Assembly: GCA_963771835.1 (NCBI GenBank)
Contig: CAVYVA010000004.1
Location: 434,001-498,000, forward strand
Direction: 5' to 3'
Length of the DNA: 64,000 nt
From: CAVQCJ01 sp963771835
GTDB lineage: Bacteria > Actinomycetota > Actinomycetes > Prado026
In this document: positions 60,770-64,000 of the stretch, one piece after another
Position numbering within the stretch: the first letter of the stretch is position 1
Layout of the letters: each line of letters starts with the position of its first letter
The notes under the pieces: model-generated
The model's input: only the letters and a program-made list of their open reading frames with translations
What the model was told of the DNA's origin: nothing
Databases searched by the model: none
Translations under genes and position numbers: made by a program

Positions 60770-61692
60770 TCGGCTGCGTCTCCCAGGAAGTAGTCGGTGA
60801 TGTACTTCTCGCCCTCGTCGCAGAAGAACGTCACGACGTGGTCGAGGTCGTGCTGCGCCTTGAGCTGCCGGGCGGCGATCAGGTGCGCACCCGAGCTCGG
60901 CCCGACGAACAGGCCGAACGTGCTCGCCATCCGGCGCATCTGCGCGATCGCCTCCTCGGAGTCGACGGCGACCATCGAGTCGATGTCGGCGCGGTGCCGG
61001 GCGATGATGCCCGGCACGAACCCGTCCGAGATCCCTTCGATCAGGTGCTTGCCGACCTCCCCGCACATGAGGGTGCAGGACTCGTTGGGCTCCACGGCCA
61101 CCACCCGGCACGCCGGGTTGACCTCGCGGAACGCCTTGCCGACGCCCACGATCGTGCCGCCGGTGCCCACGCCGCCGACCACGGCGTCCGGCACGACGCC
61201 CGACGGCAGCTGGCGCAGGATCTCCGGGCCCAGCCAGGTCCGGTTCTCCTCGACGTTCCACTCGTTGTCGAACTGCTGTGGCGCGAAGTACCCGTCCTGC
61301 GCGCCCAGCTCGCGGCACTTGGCGAGCGCGTCGTTGACGTGGAAGTCGCCGATCGTCAGCACCTCGGCGCCGAACGCGCGCGAGATCGCGGCCCGTTCGC
61401 GGCTCATGCCGTTGGGCATGACGACGAGCATCTTGTAGCCCTTGACGGCGGCCACCATGCTCATCGCGTTCCCGGTGTTGCCGCTGGACGCCTCGACGAT
61501 CGTGTCGCCGGGACGCAGCAGTCCCTCACGCTCGGCCCGCTCGACCATGTACTTGGCGATCCGGGCCTTCACCGAGCCCGAAGGGTTGAGGAACTCGAGC
61601 TTGACCCAGATGTCGTCCACCCGGATCAGCGGTGTGTCGCCGATCCCGTCCAGGACGGTGGCCGTCCAGGGATCGACTGCGGTGACGGTCAT
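60766..61692 (-). CDS. PLP-dependent cysteine synthase family protein
   Basis: 308 residues of fold-type II. The Schiff-base Lys lies in LNPSGSVKARIAKYM, the substrate loop is EASSGNTGNAMSM, the phosphate loop is VGGVGTGGTIVGVGKAF and the C-terminal Ser of VGPSSGAHL contacts the pyridine nitrogen. It resembles CysK/CysM/CBS-like enzymes: O-acetylserine or O-phosphoserine plus sulfide (or thiocarboxylated CysO) to cysteine. The insertion of ~10 residues around FAPQQFDNEWNVEENR is of the cystathionine-synthase-like subgroup. It is coupled to folD. Confidence 0.88.
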   Translation of the reverse strand: MTVTAVDPWTATVLDGIGDTPLIRVDDIWVKLEFLNPSGSVKARIAKYMVERAEREGLLRPGDTIVEASSGNTGNAMSMVAAVKGYKMLVVMPNGMSRERAAISRAFGAEVLTIGDFHVNDALAKCRELGAQDGYFAPQQFDNEWNVEENRTWLGPEILRQLPSGVVPDAVVGGVGTGGTIVGVGKAFREVNPACRVVAVEPNESCTLMCGEVGKHLIEGISDGFVPGIIARHRADIDSMVAVDSEEAIAQMRRMASTFGLFVGPSSGAHLIAARQLKAQHDLDHVVTFFCDEGEKYITDYFLGDAAE

Positions 61693-61760
61693 GGCTGCCT
61701 CACATCCGCTCGGACCCGCGCGCGCCGCAGGTGCGCGCGCCCAGCGTAGGACGTGCGAGC

Positions 61761-61791
61761 GGGGCGGCCCGAACGGGGGCCGGGCCGCCCC
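61761..61791. terminator. 10-bp perfect hairpin after the betaine-binding protein gene
   Basis: Arms ggggcggccc and gggccgcccc around an 11-base loop, about 20 bases after the stop of the substrate-binding protein gene and before the start of the cysteine synthase gene on the same strand. It should separate the two transcripts. Confidence 0.75.
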
Positions 61792-61812
61792 GCGGCACGT
61801 GGCCGCTCCGGG

Positions 61813-62796
61813 TCAGGTCCCCTGGAGCCAGGCCTTGACCTTGTCCGGGTTGGCGTCGACCCACTTCTTCGCCGCCTGCTCGTCGGTCATGTTCTCCCCC
61901 GCGATGTACTCCGCCACCTGGTTCTGGTCGTCGTTGGTCCAGGTGAAGTTCTTCACCACGGTGACGGCCGGGTCGCCGGAGTCGGCCCACTTCACCCGGA
62001 CCACCTTGTTCAGGGCGTACGGCGGGTAGTCGCAGGCGACCTTCGCCGCGTTGGCGTCGCAGCCGGCGGTGTACGGCGGAAGGTTGACCCTGGTGACATG
62101 CAGGTTGGCCAGGGCCCACTGCGGCTCGTAGAAGTAGAACAGCAGCGGCTTCTTCTGGTCGGTCGCCGTCTGCAGCGACTTGATCAGCGTGGCCTCGGAC
62201 CCGCCCACGACGACGGTGTAGTTCAGGTTCAGGTTCTTGACCAGAGCCTTGTCGTTGGTGACGTACGACGGGTCACCGTCGAGCAGCTGGCCCTTGCTCC
62301 CGGACTCGGCCGTCTTGAACATGCTCGAGTATTTGTTCAGGTTGTGCCAGTCGGTGATGTCCGGGTACTGGTCGCTCATCCACTTCGGCACGTACCAGCC
62401 GATGATGCCCTGGTTGCCCTGGGACCCGAAGTCCTCGGCGACCTTCTGCTGGGTGATGTAGATCTTGGCCAGGTCCTCGTGGCCCCAGTTCTCCAGGATC
62501 ACGTCGATCTGGCCGTTGCCGAAGCCCTGCCACGACGTCTGCTCGTTGATGTTGCTGTTCTTGACCGTGCAGCCGAGGCTGTTCTTGAGCACGTACGCGA
62601 CGACGGCGTAGTCGGCCTCGTACCCCGTCCACGGGTTCACGGCGATGTTCGTCGTGCCGCAGGGCTTGTGCGACCCCCCGCTCGCCGCGGCGCTCGATCC
62701 GGCATTGACCTTGGTACCGCCGCAGGCGGCGACCAAGAGCCCGGCCACGGCGAGCAGCGTCGCTGCCCGAAGCCGCCTGGTCCTGTTCCTCGTCAC
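61813..62796 (-). CDS. glycine-betaine-type ABC transporter substrate-binding lipoprotein
   Basis: 327 residues from a GTG with GGAGG upstream. Signal peptide with lipobox LLVAACGG, so the mature protein is lipid-anchored at Cys ~25. The OpuAC/ProX-like body contains INVAVNPWTGYEADY-like text (TTNIAVNPWTGYEADYAVV), NINEQTSWQGFGNGQIDVIL and FYFYEPQWALANL, with the aromatic residues that box quaternary ammonium groups. It captures a betaine or choline for the permease encoded upstream. A C-terminal NVTDEQAAKKWVDAN-like tail (ENMTDEQAAKKWVDANPDKV) is standard for the family. Confidence 0.9.
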   Translation of the reverse strand: MTRNRTRRLRAATLLAVAGLLVAACGGTKVNAGSSAAASGGSHKPCGTTNIAVNPWTGYEADYAVVAYVLKNSLGCTVKNSNINEQTSWQGFGNGQIDVILENWGHEDLAKIYITQQKVAEDFGSQGNQGIIGWYVPKWMSDQYPDITDWHNLNKYSSMFKTAESGSKGQLLDGDPSYVTNDKALVKNLNLNYTVVVGGSEATLIKSLQTATDQKKPLLFYFYEPQWALANLHVTRVNLPPYTAGCDANAAKVACDYPPYALNKVVRVKWADSGDPAVTVVKNFTWTNDDQNQVAEYIAGENMTDEQAAKKWVDANPDKVKAWLQGT

Positions 62797-62866
62797 TCGT
62801 TCCTCCTTGGTCGCCCGATCCCTGGGGGGTTCGGAGTCTGACGTGCGCGCTGCCTGGGGTGGTCCC

Positions 62867-64000
62867 TCAGACGATCGCGCTCTTGCGGATCCGCCCCGCC
62901 CCCTGGGTGATCCTGTCCAGCATCACGCCGAGCAGCACGATCGCGAAGCCGGCGGCGAGTCCTTCGCCGGCCAACGTGATCTGCGAGAAGCCCTGCACCA
63001 CGACGAGGCCCAGGCCCTGCGCCCCGACCAGCCCGCCGACGACGACCATGGCGAGCACGTAGATCACTCCCTGGTTGAACGCCAGCAGCAGGTGCGGCCG
63101 CGACATCGGCAGCTGCACCTTGCCGATGATCTGCCAGCGGCTGGAGCCGGTGGACTGCGCCGCCTCCAAGGTGGTGCCGGAGACCCCGTGGATGCCCTCG
63201 ATCACGACCTTGATGACCGCCGGTGCCGCGTACACGATCGCAGCGATGATCCCGGTGAACCGGCCGACCCCGAACAGCGCCAGGCAGGGCGGGAGGTAGA
63301 CGAAGGCCGGCATGGTCTGACCCGCGTCGAGCAGCGGCCGCAGCCAGCTCTCCACCGAGCCGTTGCGGCCGGCCCACACACCGAGGACGGTACCCAGGCT
63401 CATCGTCACGACCGCGGCGATCAGCACCGATCCCAGCGTCCACATCGACTGGTACCACAGGCCCAGCCCGAGGCAGCCGAAGAGGCAGACGGCGGTGACG
63501 ACCGCGATCCGGACGCCAGCGAGAAGCTGCGCGATCAGCACCAACGCCAGCACCACGAGCCACCAGGGCGAGTCGGTCAGGAAGTTGGTGACCGGCACGA
63601 TGATGTGCAGCGTGCACCAGTCGGTGAACGCGAGGGTCGTGTTCTGGACGTTCAGCTCGATCCACCGGTCCGCGCTGTTCACCGGCGACGAGATGGGGTG
63701 CACCCAGCTGGTCGGGAACTGGTTCGCCCACAGGTACTGCTGGCCCTGCACGATCCCGAACCCCGCCAGCACGATGCCGACGGCGTACAGGACGAGGCGG
63801 GTGCGCCGGCTCGCCTCGTGCCCGCTGCGCCGCGCCTTCTCGGTACGCAAGCTGATCGCCGTCGTCATCCGGTCCAGCACGATCGCCATGACCACGATGG
63901 CCAGGCCGGCGTTGAACGCGACGCCGATGTTCAGCGAGTCGATCGCCTTGACCACGACCTGGCCGAGTCCGGGCGCGTCGATCAGCGCGGCGATCGTCAC
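62867..64000 (-). CDS. two-domain betaine-type ABC permease (5' end outside window)
   Basis: The visible 377 residues begin within the end of one ProW-like permease domain (APGLGQVVVKAIDSLNIGVAFNAG and LAIVVMAIVLDRMT). After a charged linker there is a complete second domain with EAA loop ALFGVGRFTGIIAAIVYAAP, then EAAQSTGSSRWQIIGKVQLP and the end VVVGGLVGAQGLGLVVVQG. Two permease domains in tandem mean one chain supplies the whole channel, as in some actinobacterial betaine systems. The ATPase gene should lie just beyond the right edge. Seventy bases separate it from the binding-protein gene. Confidence 0.87.
   Translation of the reverse strand: MTIAALIDAPGLGQVVVKAIDSLNIGVAFNAGLAIVVMAIVLDRMTTAISLRTEKARRSGHEASRRTRLVLYAVGIVLAGFGIVQGQQYLWANQFPTSWVHPISSPVNSADRWIELNVQNTTLAFTDWCTLHIIVPVTNFLTDSPWWLVVLALVLIAQLLAGVRIAVVTAVCLFGCLGLGLWYQSMWTLGSVLIAAVVTMSLGTVLGVWAGRNGSVESWLRPLLDAGQTMPAFVYLPPCLALFGVGRFTGIIAAIVYAAPAVIKVVIEGIHGVSGTTLEAAQSTGSSRWQIIGKVQLPMSRPHLLLAFNQGVIYVLAMVVVGGLVGAQGLGLVVVQGFSQITLAGEGLAAGFAIVLLGVMLDRITQGAGRIRKSAIV

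Overview
The window is very GC-rich chromosomal DNA with dense, often overlapping genes, GTG and TTG starts, ATGA/GTGA stop-start overlaps, and actinobacterial markers: a DUF3263 protein, a LytR_C protein, glucosyl-3-phosphoglycerate synthase, a divergent OtsA, DUF4031, and groEL2-csp-cysO-thrC in the order I recall from Streptomyces. It is a non-mycobacterial, free-living actinomycete. I cannot name the genus. I see no rRNA, tRNA or CRISPR.

Layout. 0-3.4 kb: the end of a NuoF-like flavoprotein gene, a ferredoxin, a membrane protein and an OmpR-type two-component system. 3.5-17.4 kb: an accessory island with mostly small or damaged genes (RibD-like reductase, broken MFS and ABC genes, SigG/J-type sigma factor, glucosidase, YCII protein, secreted beta-propeller, membrane protein with winged-helix regulator). 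In it a 4.4 kb IS1634-type unit sits in an IS110 transposase remnant, between 95-bp direct repeats, and carries a TetR-controlled oxidoreductase. 17.5-34 kb: core genes guaA, a heterodimeric ABC exporter, groEL2 with a CIRCE operator, an L,D-transpeptidase, csp, a thrC-like/cysO operon behind an S-box SAM riboswitch, gpgS-otsA-otsB and envelope proteins. 34-38 kb: sulfite reductase, APS/PAPS reductase and chelatase behind a cysteine-rich leader peptide. 38-43 kb: a complete oleABCD olefin cluster with a 23-bp perfect hairpin around the oleB/oleC stop-start overlap. 43-45.5 kb: pyruvate phosphate dikinase. 45.7-55.5 kb: two IclR regulators, purU and a complete corrinoid-dependent demethylation set (MttB-family methyltransferase, corrinoid protein, MetV-like protein, methylene-THF reductase, methyl-THF:corrinoid methyltransferase, RamA-like activator, DUF1638). 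55.5-64 kb: a TPR protein, small membrane proteins, GNAT, DinB, folD, a cysteine synthase homologue and the start of a glycine-betaine-type ABC importer.

The most interesting system is the one-carbon module. Betaine-type uptake (62-64 kb), a non-pyrrolysine MttB homologue, its corrinoid partners, methylene-THF reductase, FolD and PurU together can be read as uptake and demethylation of a quaternary amine, with the methyl group oxidised through tetrahydrofolate to formate. This is unusual in what looks like a free-living actinomycete.

Four genes between 19.6 and 43 kb (ABC subunit A, otsB, the LytR_C gene, ppdK) are broken only by what look like single extra bases. This looks more like sequence error than decay, and I annotate them as frameshifted copies of otherwise normal genes.
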